The notes beneath the pieces are model-generated. The model saw only the letters and a list, made by a program, of their open reading frames with translations. It did no database searches and was not told the origin of the DNA. From NCBI GenBank assembly GCA_002346435.1, contig DDZT01000041.1:1-19501 (forward strand): a DNA stretch of 19,501 bases, in the 5' to 3' direction. The position numbers and the translations under genes were made by a program. This stretch comes from Anaerolineales bacterium UBA3001. GTDB taxonomy: Bacteria; Chloroflexota; Anaerolineae; Anaerolineales; UBA11657. Below, one piece after another: positions 1 through 6,910 of this stretch (the stretch's first letter is position 1; each line of letters starts with the position of its first letter).

Positions 1-1041
1 AAGCCAGATGCGATTTTTGTAGGCAATATGCTTGCTCCTCGTCTGTCTCAACAATTTAATGTTGGTGCATTAGTTGCCGATTTTTGTGGTTTTAGGGGTA
101 CTGAGGCTATTACAGTAGAAGCAGCTGGAGCATCAGGAGCTGCAGCTCTAAGACAGGCCATTATTGCGATTCGTAGTGGAGAAATTAATACCGCCTTAGT
201 AGTAGGTGTGGAGAAAATGACAGATGCTGTGGGGGCAGAAGTGACAACAGCATTATCAAGTGGTGCTGATAGTGACTGGGAACTAGCTCATGGATTAACT
301 GCTACAGCAATTGCAGCACTTATAATGCGACGATACATGTATGAATATAGTGTACCTACTGATGGCTTTTCGGGATTCTCAGTTAATGCACATAAAAATG
401 CTTCTACCAATTCATATGCTATGTTTCACAATTTAATCAGTAACGAGCAGTACTGCAGGGGTGCGATGGTGGCGTCACCAGTGAACGTGTTTGATTCTGC
501 TCCAGATGCTGATGGAGCTGCTGCGTTGGTTATCACATCATCGGAAAGAGAATTGGTAGATGGGCGAACCATTCAAATCGCTGCATCGAATTTGACCACG
601 GATTCTTTGGCAATACACGATAGAGACGATTTGCTTACTTTTTCGGCTGCCGAGACTTCATCACGATGTGCCTATGACCAGGCTGGCATAGATGCGAATG
701 ATATAGACGTTGCAGAGATTTATGACCGTTTTGGGGTTTATGCTGCTATGTCGTTAGAAGCATGTGGTTTTGCGTCTCGGGGATCTGGATGGGAAATGGC
801 ACAAAATGAATCAGTAAATCTTGGTGGCAGTTTACCAATATCAACCTTCGGAGGGCTTAAGGCTCGGGGTAATCCAGGAGGTGCGACTGGTGTATACCAG
901 ATAGTTGAGATAGCGCAGCAGTTGGCTGGTACTGCGAAAGAAAACCAAGTTTCAGATGCAAAATGGGCACTCGCACAGTGTTTGGGTAGTAGTGGAGCTA
1001 CTGCAGTTACTCATATATTACATCTGATTGATAGTAGATAA
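1..1041 (+). CDS. Thiolase-fold protein lacking the nucleophilic Cys, 5' end outside window
   Basis: The reading frame is open from base 1 (KPDAIFVGNMLAPR...), so the ATG at 28 is internal and the N-terminus lies upstream. The protein has the thiolase-superfamily layout of the SCP-x/archaeal branch, including the C-terminal glycine-rich blocks GGLKARGNPGGATG and QCLGSSGATAVTHIL. Numbering from the ATG at 28, the usual nucleophile position reads VEAAGASG, with Gly34 where Cys is expected. The HDxF motif reads YDRF (Tyr232). The GHP histidine is Asn282. Only the C-terminal Cys318 remains. Ordinary thiolysis or Claisen condensation is therefore unlikely. It may instead be a retro-aldolase like actinobacterial Ltp2, which also lacks the Cys and works with a DUF35 partner, or it may be a structural subunit. 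The DUF35 gene follows after 90 bases. The fold is secure; the function is open. Confidence 0.9.
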   Translation, partial: KPDAIFVGNMLAPRLSQQFNVGALVADFCGFRGTEAITVEAAGASGAAALRQAIIAIRSGEINTALVVGVEKMTDAVGAEVTTALSSGADSDWELAHGLTATAIAALIMRRYMYEYSVPTDGFSGFSVNAHKNASTNSYAMFHNLISNEQYCRGAMVASPVNVFDSAPDADGAAALVITSSERELVDGRTIQIAASNLTTDSLAIHDRDDLLTFSAAETSSRCAYDQAGIDANDIDVAEIYDRFGVYAAMSLEACGFASRGSGWEMAQNESVNLGGSLPISTFGGLKARGNPGGATGVYQIVEIAQQLAGTAKENQVSDAKWALAQCLGSSGATAVTHILHLIDSR

Positions 1042-1131
1042 AGGCAACTGGATAGTTTTTGATAGACTATTCGTATAAAATAAGATTAGAAGTTAGCGTG
1101 ACGAGTTGGTTTATATAGGTGTTATCTTATA

Positions 1132-1530
1132 ATGCAAGTACCTAGGAATTGGCGACTACAAAAACAGAGATACAGTCTTATAGGTGAGGTTTGTGAACAC
1201 TGCGGGGTAAAGTTGTTTCCGCCTCGAGACGTTTGCCCTGAATGTTCTCATGGTGCTCAGACATTGTATCAGTTTACTGGTATAGGGAATATACACTCAT
1301 TTTCTCAGGTCTTTGATCCCCCAAATGGCCATATAGAGAATACACCCTTCATTGTGGCTTTGATTAAGCTAGAAGAGGGTCCAATGATTACCGCTCAATT
1401 AACAGATATAGATATTGAGCAAGTAGAAATTGGTATGGAAGTTGAGATGGTTACGCGTAAAATGAGTGATGATGGAGTAGAAGGTATGATAGTCTACGGA
1501 TACAAATTTCGTCCTCCTGTAGTGGACTAG
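1132..1530 (+). CDS. DUF35 OB-fold / zinc-ribbon acyl-CoA-binding protein
   Basis: A 132-residue protein with a typical DUF35 layout. An N-terminal helix is followed by a rubredoxin-like zinc ribbon with Cys21-x2-Cys24 and Cys35-x2-Cys38, then an OB-fold beta domain (residues about 48-128, GIGNIHSFSQV... to YKFRPP). Members of this family bind CoA thioesters and form complexes with thiolase-fold enzymes; examples are the archaeal acetoacetyl-CoA thiolase/HMG-CoA synthase complex and the Ltp2/ChsH2 aldolase. The thiolase-like gene directly upstream on the same strand fits that pattern, so the two are probably subunits of one complex. No good Shine-Dalgarno sequence precedes the ATG. The next gene, ssb, has its own promoter, so this gene probably ends its operon. 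Confidence 0.9.
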   Translation: MQVPRNWRLQKQRYSLIGEVCEHCGVKLFPPRDVCPECSHGAQTLYQFTGIGNIHSFSQVFDPPNGHIENTPFIVALIKLEEGPMITAQLTDIDIEQVEIGMEVEMVTRKMSDDGVEGMIVYGYKFRPPVVD

Positions 1531-1605
1531 AATTGGCAAACATTTGACGATTACCGATGTTTTTGTGCAATTAGTTAGCAAGTCAATACAATTAGAACAA
1601 ATGTC

Positions 1606-1634
1606 TTGACACTACTATTCAAAACTAGTAGAAT
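1606..1634 (+). promoter_or_regulatory. Sigma-70 promoter for ssb
   Basis: A perfect -35 box TTGACA (1606-1611), a 17-base spacer and the -10 box TAGAAT (1629-1634). Transcription would start near 1640, giving a leader of about 70 bases before the ssb ATG. This is the best promoter match in the window. Confidence 0.8.
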
Positions 1635-1638
1635 TTTT

Positions 1639-1694
1639 AATTGAGACCGACAAACATCTTAATGTAAACTCAATTTCAACTTAGTTTTTGTCGG
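1639..1694 (+). promoter_or_regulatory. Structured ssb leader, possible H-type pseudoknot
   Basis: Two perfect complementary pairs interleave. AATTGAG (1639-1645) pairs with CTCAATT (1669-1675), and CCGACAAA (1647-1654) pairs with TTTGTCGG (1687-1694). The order 5'A-5'B-3'A-3'B is that of an H-type pseudoknot, or of two mutually exclusive hairpins. The second stem ends directly before the Shine-Dalgarno sequence. The first few bases of stem A may precede the transcription start. Confidence 0.4.
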
Positions 1695-1701
1695 AAAGGA
1701 G
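1695..1701 (+). promoter_or_regulatory. Strong ribosome binding site of ssb
   Basis: AAAGGAG lies 9 bases before the ATG at 1711. It stands out because most genes here have weak or no Shine-Dalgarno sequence. It sits directly after the 3' arm of the leader stem, so folding could affect ribosome access. Confidence 0.75.
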
Positions 1702-1710
1702 CAAAACACT

Positions 1711-2133
1711 ATGTATAATCGAGTCATACTAGCAGGAAATTTAGGTCGTGATCCTGAGCTTCGTTACACCCCTAGTGGGCAGGCGGTAGCTAATTTGAGC
1801 GTTGCCACTAATGAAAAATGGCGAGATAGGGATGGCAACAATCAGGAGCGTACAGTATGGTGGCGGGTATCTGTCTGGGGAAACCAGGCTGAAACGTGTA
1901 ATCAGTATCTGGGTAAGGGACGTCAAGTTTTGATTGAAGGTCGCATGAATTGTGATGATAATGGAAACCCACGTACATTTCAGCGTAAAGATGGAAGTTG
2001 GGGTGCTACATATGAAGTCACAGCACAAGTAGTACGTTTCTTGGGGAGTCGAGGTCAGACTGGTTCTGGTGATGCCACTGTTTCTGAATACGATGGTCCA
2101 CCTCCAATGACTGAGGAAGACATTCCTTTCTGA
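1711..2133 (+). CDS. ssb: Single-stranded DNA-binding protein
   Basis: A 140-residue SSB. The N-terminal OB-fold (about residues 1-110) begins MYNRVILAGNLGRDPELRY and carries the family blocks VANLSVATNEKWRD, VWWRVSVWG and GRQVLIEGRM. A short linker leads to the acidic tip EEDIPF, the C-terminal tail that recruits SSB partner proteins. The protein coats single-stranded DNA in replication, recombination and repair. It is slightly shorter than E. coli SSB because of the brief linker. The gene has its own sigma-70 promoter, a strong ribosome binding site and a terminator, so it appears to be a single-gene unit, not part of the usual rpsF-ssb-rpsR operon. Confidence 0.97.
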   Translation: MYNRVILAGNLGRDPELRYTPSGQAVANLSVATNEKWRDRDGNNQERTVWWRVSVWGNQAETCNQYLGKGRQVLIEGRMNCDDNGNPRTFQRKDGSWGATYEVTAQVVRFLGSRGQTGSGDATVSEYDGPPPMTEEDIPF

Positions 2134-2173
2134 TCGGCTCTGGATTAGTAAGGGTTATGTAAAAAGCTATACG

Positions 2174-2208
2174 CAGCCGTCGGAATATTACCGGCGGCTG
2201 TTTGTGTT
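2174..2208 (+). terminator. Rho-independent terminator after ssb
   Basis: CAGCCGTCGG (2174-2183) pairs with CCGGCGGCTG (2191-2200) through ten pairs including one G-U, around a 7-base AT loop. The T-rich run TTTGTGTT follows. It lies 40 bases after the ssb stop codon. Confidence 0.8.
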
Positions 2209-2263
2209 ATAGGATTGATATAGACTAATTAACAAGATTTGTGGAAAAACTCAATATATAGCT

Positions 2264-2929
2264 ATGAATTCACGACAAGATCATAAAACTAATAATATTT
2301 CCCGCTTGGCATTCATTGGGGATAAATTGCGTAAAAAACTGCTCAATAAAAATAGTGCTAGGGACGAAGCTCTAAGTGAGTCACGCGCATTAATTCGTTT
2401 GTGTGCTAATACAATACGATCTATTCACAGGGGTGATATGCAGGAGGCAAGAACACTTTTGGGGGAGGCAACTGAGTCGGCAAATAAGTTGAGAATGGTA
2501 GTGTCTGGTAATCCAGACCTCTATTTTGCTGGTTACACTCAAGATGGTCTTAAAGAGTTTGTTGAGGCTAATATATTATTGTCATTGGTCAGTGACGTTG
2601 AATTGCCTGGACCGGATGAACTACAGGTAGAGGCTTCAACATACTTGAAGGGATTATCAGAAGCAGCAACTGAACTCCGCCGTACTATTCTGGATATTAT
2701 TAGAATTGATCATTCTGAGGAAGCTGAACGTCTTTTGGAAGCAATGGACGAAATATACAGCCTTTTGGTCACAATTGACTTTCCTGACGCAATTACAGGC
2801 GGTCTACGTAGGAACACTGATATAGTACGCAGTGTGCGGGAGCGTACACGTGGAGACTTGACTATGAGCGTGCGTCAACAGCGATTGGAGAAGGCTCTTA
2901 ATTCTGTGGAAAAATTGCAAGGCAGTTGA
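2264..2929 (+). CDS. Translin-family protein (PF01997-like)
   Basis: A 221-residue, almost entirely helical protein. It matches my recollection of the archaeal/bacterial translin family, which databases sometimes mislabel as haloacid dehalogenase. Diagnostic blocks are YTQDGLKEFVEA (residues 91-102), LPGPDELQV, YLKGLSEAATELRR (127-140), LLEAMDEIYSLLVTIDFPDA (157-176) and GLRRNTDIVRSVRERTRGDL (180-199). Eukaryotic translin and TRAX form the C3PO endoribonuclease, and TRAX carries a Glu-x2-Glu pair plus an Asp at its active site. Glu98/Glu101 here fit that pair and Asp186 is a candidate third residue, so nuclease activity is plausible but unproven. Its stop codon is followed within 6 bases by the Cas4-like N-terminal gene, so the two are probably cotranscribed. 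The ATG has no clear Shine-Dalgarno sequence. Confidence 0.85.
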   Translation: MNSRQDHKTNNISRLAFIGDKLRKKLLNKNSARDEALSESRALIRLCANTIRSIHRGDMQEARTLLGEATESANKLRMVVSGNPDLYFAGYTQDGLKEFVEANILLSLVSDVELPGPDELQVEASTYLKGLSEAATELRRTILDIIRIDHSEEAERLLEAMDEIYSLLVTIDFPDAITGGLRRNTDIVRSVRERTRGDLTMSVRQQRLEKALNSVEKLQGS

Positions 2930-2934
2930 ACTCT

Positions 2935-3183
2935 ATGCGCATTGTGTTTGGAGCATCTGAAGTTGCTGAGTACGTATATTGTAAGCGTGCCTGGTGGTTG
3001 CGAAGAGTCCAGGACATCCATAGTTCTGATCCAACTAATTTGCAATATGGCACATCAGTGCACTTGAGTCACAGTAGGCGTGTTAAATATGCTTTAGGAG
3101 TGCAATACTGTGGTTATTTATTGGTTGTGATGGGTGTGATTGCTGCAATTTTACTATTGCTTGATGTGGTTCCTCTACGTTGA
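2935..3183 (+). CDS. N-terminal part of split Cas4-like nuclease, membrane-anchored
   Basis: An 82-residue protein. Its first 20 residues (ASEVAEYVYCKRAWWLRR) match the N-terminus of Cas4/RecB-type PD-(D/E)XK nucleases, where a single Cys (here Cys16) supplies one ligand of the 4Fe-4S cluster. A basic stretch (HSRRVKYALG) and one transmembrane helix (about residues 55-78) follow, and then the frame stops with TGA. Basic residues before the helix predict a cytoplasmic N-terminus and an external C-terminus. It has no catalytic residues of its own; these are in the next gene. ATG 2935 is chosen over TTG 2926 because AAGG (2919-2922) is better spaced for it and it does not overlap the translin stop. 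It could be a pseudogene fragment if the gene is broken by mutation. Confidence 0.75.
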   Translation: MRIVFGASEVAEYVYCKRAWWLRRVQDIHSSDPTNLQYGTSVHLSHSRRVKYALGVQYCGYLLVVMGVIAAILLLLDVVPLR

Positions 3184-3213
3184 TGGATATAGATTTAATT
3201 GTGTTGATGGATC

Positions 3214-3233
3214 ACGCTAAGTTGGAGTAGCGT
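3214..3233 (+). other. Small hairpin in the gap between the two nuclease parts
   Basis: ACGCTA (3214-3219) and TAGCGT (3228-3233) are perfectly complementary around an 8-base loop that contains GGAG, the only Shine-Dalgarno-like sequence before the TTG at 3241. The 57-base gap has stop codons in the frame shared by both flanking genes. The hairpin could influence re-initiation, but it is short and may be chance. Confidence 0.25.
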
Positions 3234-3240
3234 ATATCAA

Positions 3241-3759
3241 TTGACTGTATTAGTTGCATTGTTAATTGTTGTTGGTGTATTACTAATTTGGCGTGGTAGG
3301 CACTTTTATAAGAATGCCGGCATGTCAAAAGGACAAATTATTTACATGGACACTCATGGAAATGGACGAGTTGTCAAACCTCTATTTTCTGGGCGCTTGG
3401 GCCTAACGGGAAAGCCAGATTATTTGTTGTTTAGTAAAGGAAGGTACATACCAGTTGAAGTGAAATCAACTCCGATGCCAAGCACGGGAGCATATCTGGC
3501 TCATAAGTTACAAGTTGCAGCTTATTGTCATTTGGTTGAAGAACATTATGGTAAGCGCCCAAATTATGGGATAATCAAATATGATGATGGTACCTATCAA
3601 GTAGATTATGGTAGTGACCTAGAGAAGGATTTGACTGATGTAGTTGGCTGCATGCGTACCGATATGTCGAGAAAAAATGTATTGCGCTCGCACAAATATT
3701 TAAAACGATGTATAGCCTGTAGTTTCCAACCAGTGTGTGGTGATGACTTGACTTCATAG
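3241..3759 (+). CDS. C-terminal catalytic part of split Cas4-like PD-(D/E)XK nuclease
   Basis: A 172-residue protein. It begins with a transmembrane helix (residues 2-17), then a basic stop (RGR) and a cytoplasmic nuclease domain. The PD-(D/E)XK motifs are in place: Asp60 in LTGKPDYLL, Glu73 and Lys75 in PVEVKS, and the RecB/Cas4 motif Gln91-x3-Tyr95. The C-terminus has Cys157-x2-Cys160-x5-Cys166, three of the four 4Fe-4S ligands of Cas4/AddB-type enzymes. The fourth would be Cys16 of the preceding gene, so the cluster would be completed between polypeptides. TTG 3241 is the first usable start after the in-frame stops; TTG 3259 is another. The gene ends 7 bases before nadK. Cas4-type nucleases process single-stranded DNA ends. 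No cas1, cas2 or CRISPR array is present, so a CRISPR role is not supported. Confidence 0.85.
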   Translation: MTVLVALLIVVGVLLIWRGRHFYKNAGMSKGQIIYMDTHGNGRVVKPLFSGRLGLTGKPDYLLFSKGRYIPVEVKSTPMPSTGAYLAHKLQVAAYCHLVEEHYGKRPNYGIIKYDDGTYQVDYGSDLEKDLTDVVGCMRTDMSRKNVLRSHKYLKRCIACSFQPVCGDDLTS

Positions 3760-3766
3760 CATAAAA

Positions 3767-4618
3767 ATGACAAAAATACCAAATAGATTTCTTGTATTTC
3801 ATAATCCCCAGGTCGCTCGATCACAACAAATTGCCGATGAAATAAATGGGCGTTTGCAAGACGAACTAGGACTAGTTTCTAACACCATGCTTATATCTGA
3901 ATTGGACCACAATCCCGATTACAATGCTGACATGTTATTGGCAGTTGGCGGAGATGGAACTATGTTACGTGTGGGAAGGGTAGCTGCTCAGATGGGCTGT
4001 TCAGTTTTGGGTATTAATCTGGGTGAGGTGGGATTCCTTCCACAAATACCCGAAAATGATTGGCGATATGCTATTGACCGAATTCTTATAGGGGATTTTG
4101 ACTTAGAACCCCGTATGCTTGTTCACGGGGAGCTTATTCGAGATGGTAACCAACTCATTAGACAACACGCATTAAATGAAATTGTGGTAACTCGTGGTGC
4201 ATTAGCGAGGCCCATTCGGCTTGAAACTCAAGTAGATAATGCTGTGCTGGCTAATTATGTAGCCGATGGCGTTATAGTGTCAACACCAACTGGATCTACA
4301 GCCTACTCGCTTGCTGCGGGCGGACCGATTTTGCCGCCAAATCTACGTAATCTTGTAGTAACACCTATATCACCCCATTTAAGTATGAGCAGTTCTGTTG
4401 TATTGTCGGAGGGCTGTACTGTGACCATAGTGATTCGAACTAATTATGAGGCTATTCTTAGTTTAGATGGACAGCTTGAGACGGTTATAATGGATGGGGA
4501 TTGCGTGCGTGTACGAGCTAGCAATCGTAACTGTAATTTTGTACGATTACAAGACCCTAATTACTTTTATAGTGACTTGAGTGAACGTATGTCAATTAAG
4601 GGACGTGAACACAAATGA
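3767..4618 (+). CDS. nadK: NAD kinase
   Basis: A 283-residue NAD kinase, which makes NADP from NAD and ATP or polyphosphate in the cytoplasm. The signature GGDGT is at residues 61-65. The NE motif is at Asn137-Glu138. The conserved glycine-rich block DGVIVSTPTGSTAYSLAAGGPI is followed by TPISPH and LSLDGQ. The length is normal for bacteria. It lies 7 bases after the nuclease gene and overlaps the next gene by 4 bases (ATGA), so it is in the same transcript. A nadK-recN linkage is common in many bacteria and fits the layout here, with one small gene in between. Confidence 0.96.
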   Translation: MTKIPNRFLVFHNPQVARSQQIADEINGRLQDELGLVSNTMLISELDHNPDYNADMLLAVGGDGTMLRVGRVAAQMGCSVLGINLGEVGFLPQIPENDWRYAIDRILIGDFDLEPRMLVHGELIRDGNQLIRQHALNEIVVTRGALARPIRLETQVDNAVLANYVADGVIVSTPTGSTAYSLAAGGPILPPNLRNLVVTPISPHLSMSSSVVLSEGCTVTIVIRTNYEAILSLDGQLETVIMDGDCVRVRASNRNCNFVRLQDPNYFYSDLSERMSIKGREHK

Positions 4619-5121
4619 CAGATTCTGTAAAAAATAATCTGGCTGTAGAAATTGATCATGTTGGCACAGTTACTGCGCCAGGATGCATAAATCATCCCGG
4701 ACGTGAAACAACACTGCGATGCAATCGTTGTGATATGCCAATTTGTCCAGATTGTGCGCGTAAGACACCGGTAGGTTATAGATGCGTAGGATGTGTGCGG
4801 CAACAGCAGTCTATTTTTGATACAGTGGTTTGGCATGATTATGTAGTTGCGGCCGTAATATCGTTTATTTTGTCTGGTCTCGCAGGAGCATTATTGGTGC
4901 GTTTAGGATGGTTTGTGATATTTATTGCACCCACTGTTGCTGGGATCATATCAGAAATAATAAGGCGCGCTATTGGTAGGCGACGTGGCAAATACCTTAG
5001 TTATGTAGCTGTTGGATGCATGCTGTTGGCCGGATTATTCAATCTAACAATGTGGGGTATTGTTTATTTGGCTATCGCTTCTACAACTTTATATGCGCGT
5101 TTGCGTAGTGTTTCTATATAG
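4615..5121 (+). CDS. B-box-type zinc-binding membrane protein
   Basis: A 168-residue protein of unknown function. The N-terminal third is cysteine-rich: Cys24, His27, Cys36, Cys39, Cys44, Cys47, Cys57 and Cys60, arranged as CxxHP...LRCNRC..PICPDCA...TPVGYRCVGC. This pattern is seen in bacterial B-box-like zinc fingers attached to membrane domains, including some rhomboid-type proteins. About three hydrophobic segments follow between residues 73 and 165, with a basic loop (RRAIGRRRGK) between the second and third. No rhomboid GxSG or His active site is visible, so it is not a protease. It starts inside the nadK stop codon and ends 5 bases before recN, so it is translationally coupled. A role in protein interaction at the membrane is a guess. 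Confidence 0.8.
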   Translation: MTDSVKNNLAVEIDHVGTVTAPGCINHPGRETTLRCNRCDMPICPDCARKTPVGYRCVGCVRQQQSIFDTVVWHDYVVAAVISFILSGLAGALLVRLGWFVIFIAPTVAGIISEIIRRAIGRRRGKYLSYVAVGCMLLAGLFNLTMWGIVYLAIASTTLYARLRSVSI

Positions 5122-5126
5122 TTGTC

Positions 5127-6878
5127 ATGATAAGTGAATTAAATATAAATAATTTGGCCATCATAGATACTATGAATGTCAGTTTTAAGCCGGGATTTAA
5201 TGTGATTACAGGTGAGACTGGCGCTGGTAAATCTATTATCGTTGATGCGATTAGTTTGTTGTTAGGCGGACGTGCTGATACTGTTCTCATCCGGGCTGGT
5301 TGTGATAAGGCGATAGTCGAAGGTGTTTTTGTGGTTGAACAGTCAGTGCAGGATGAAATTACAGGTTTGTTGCTTCAGGAAGGATTGGACGATTCAGATA
5401 CCGTCAGGCATATTACTATTGGTAGGGAATTGCGTCGAGGTGGTAGAAATATTTGCCGTATTAATGGACGCACAGTCAATCTAGCACTATTGCGTGATAT
5501 TGGAGGCTTATTAGTAGATGTGCATGGACAATCTGAACATTTATCCTTACTTAAGGTGAGTGAGCATTTATCACTTTTAGATACTTTTGGTGGCCTTAAT
5601 AAGCAGTGTAAAGAATTAAGCGAAGTCATTGGAGAGATTACTCTTGTACGACGAAAGCTTGCAGAATTACGTAATCTTGAGATGGAAAAGTTACAGAGAG
5701 TTGAATTATTAAGTTTTCAGGTCAATGAAATCCGTGCGGCTGCATTGGTGCCTGGAGAAGAACTAGAGCTAAGATCTGAGAGGACCAAGCTAGCAAATGT
5801 AGAAAATCTTGCAGAAATCACAGACAAAATACTTGCTGTGTCAGGATATGACGGCAACGAGAGCGATCAAAATATTGCATCCGATTCGTTAGGTGAAATT
5901 TCTGAGTTGTGTCATAGACTAGCTCGAATTGATCCTACTATGCATAATGTAAACCTTCAAGCTGAACGCTTAGTGGATCAATTGCAAGAGTTCGTTTCTG
6001 AAGTACTTGTCTATAAGGATGGTATAGAATTTGATCCAGGCCGTCTTAATGAAGTGGAAGATCGCCTGCATTTAATTCAAGATTTACAACGCAAGTATGG
6101 ATCAGCTGTAGAAGATGTTGTAGCATATGGAGATAGAGCACAATCTGAGCTTGATGATATTGCAGGAAATACCCAAACGATTGAAGATCTAGAAATGTCT
6201 GAAAGGTCCCTAATGAAAGAGGCTGGACAATTGGCAGTATGTCTCTCTAACAACCGCCGAGAGGTTGGGGAAAATCTATCTGCAGGAGTAATGATGGCTA
6301 TGGCAGAGCTAAACATGGATGGATCTAAATTTGCTGTGCAAATTGATTGGAAAGATGATCCGACAGGTTTGCTTGTTAGCGATGGTAGGACTGTAGCCAT
6401 GAATACTACTGGTATTGATCAGGTGGAGTTTTTAATAGCTCCAAACAAAGGGGAAGGTCTTAAGCCTATTGTCAAAATAGCTTCTGGAGGGGAGACTTCA
6501 CGTTTAATGCTTGCACTACGTAGTATGCTTGCAACAGCTGATCGTAGACCCACTCTTATTTTTGATGAAATTGATCAAGGTATCGGTGGGCGAATAGGTG
6601 CGATTGTAGGTAAAAAGCTTTGGAATTTAAGTAAAACACATCAGGTTTTGTGTATCACTCATTTGCCTCCCCTTGCTGCGTATGGAGATGCACATTTCAA
6701 GGTGCAAAAAGAAGTAACTGGTGAGCGTACTAGTACTACTGTTCAACATCTTGATGACAACTCTAGGGTCGAAGAGATTATCGATATGTTAGGAGGTCAA
6801 GATGAATCTGTGCGCAAGACTGCTTTGAGCTTATTGTCCATGGCAGCTAATGATAAGAATGTAGGTGATGCAGTCTAA
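5127..6878 (+). CDS. recN: DNA repair protein RecN (SMC-like ATPase)
   Basis: A 583-residue SMC-family ATPase that acts early in double-strand break repair. It begins MISELNINNLAIID, typical for RecN. Walker A GETGAGKS is at residues 29-36. Next come the Q-loop region VDVHGQSEHLSLL and a central coiled-coil region (about 150-380) with leucine-rich heptads. The C-terminal ATPase half has the ABC signature ASGGETSRLMLALR (452-465) and Walker B LIFDEIDQGIGG with Asp480-Glu481, then CITHLPPLAAYGD. The length is slightly above the E. coli protein. It is the last gene of the plus-strand run that begins with translin. No Shine-Dalgarno sequence precedes the ATG, so translation probably depends on coupling to the upstream gene. 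Confidence 0.97.
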   Translation: MISELNINNLAIIDTMNVSFKPGFNVITGETGAGKSIIVDAISLLLGGRADTVLIRAGCDKAIVEGVFVVEQSVQDEITGLLLQEGLDDSDTVRHITIGRELRRGGRNICRINGRTVNLALLRDIGGLLVDVHGQSEHLSLLKVSEHLSLLDTFGGLNKQCKELSEVIGEITLVRRKLAELRNLEMEKLQRVELLSFQVNEIRAAALVPGEELELRSERTKLANVENLAEITDKILAVSGYDGNESDQNIASDSLGEISELCHRLARIDPTMHNVNLQAERLVDQLQEFVSEVLVYKDGIEFDPGRLNEVEDRLHLIQDLQRKYGSAVEDVVAYGDRAQSELDDIAGNTQTIEDLEMSERSLMKEAGQLAVCLSNNRREVGENLSAGVMMAMAELNMDGSKFAVQIDWKDDPTGLLVSDGRTVAMNTTGIDQVEFLIAPNKGEGLKPIVKIASGGETSRLMLALRSMLATADRRPTLIFDEIDQGIGGRIGAIVGKKLWNLSKTHQVLCITHLPPLAAYGDAHFKVQKEVTGERTSTTVQHLDDNSRVEEIIDMLGGQDESVRKTALSLLSMAANDKNVGDAV

Positions 6879-6910
6879 ATGTTTCTGAGGTGTAACGATA
6901 ACCACAACAG

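Noticed and set aside
3183..3230. 15-codon ORF (TGATG overlap) between the two nuclease parts
   Set aside because: Too short, with no recognisable content. Most likely chance, though it could help ribosomes reach the TTG at 3241.
3181..3240. Simple frameshift as the cause of the nuclease split
   Set aside because: Both parts are in the same frame, separated by several stops in 57 bases, so one inserted or deleted base would not join them. A sequencing error is unlikely but not excluded.
2935..3759. CRISPR-Cas adaptation locus suggested by the Cas4-like motifs
   Set aside because: No cas1, cas2, other cas gene or repeat-spacer array is in the window. The neighbours are repair and metabolism genes.
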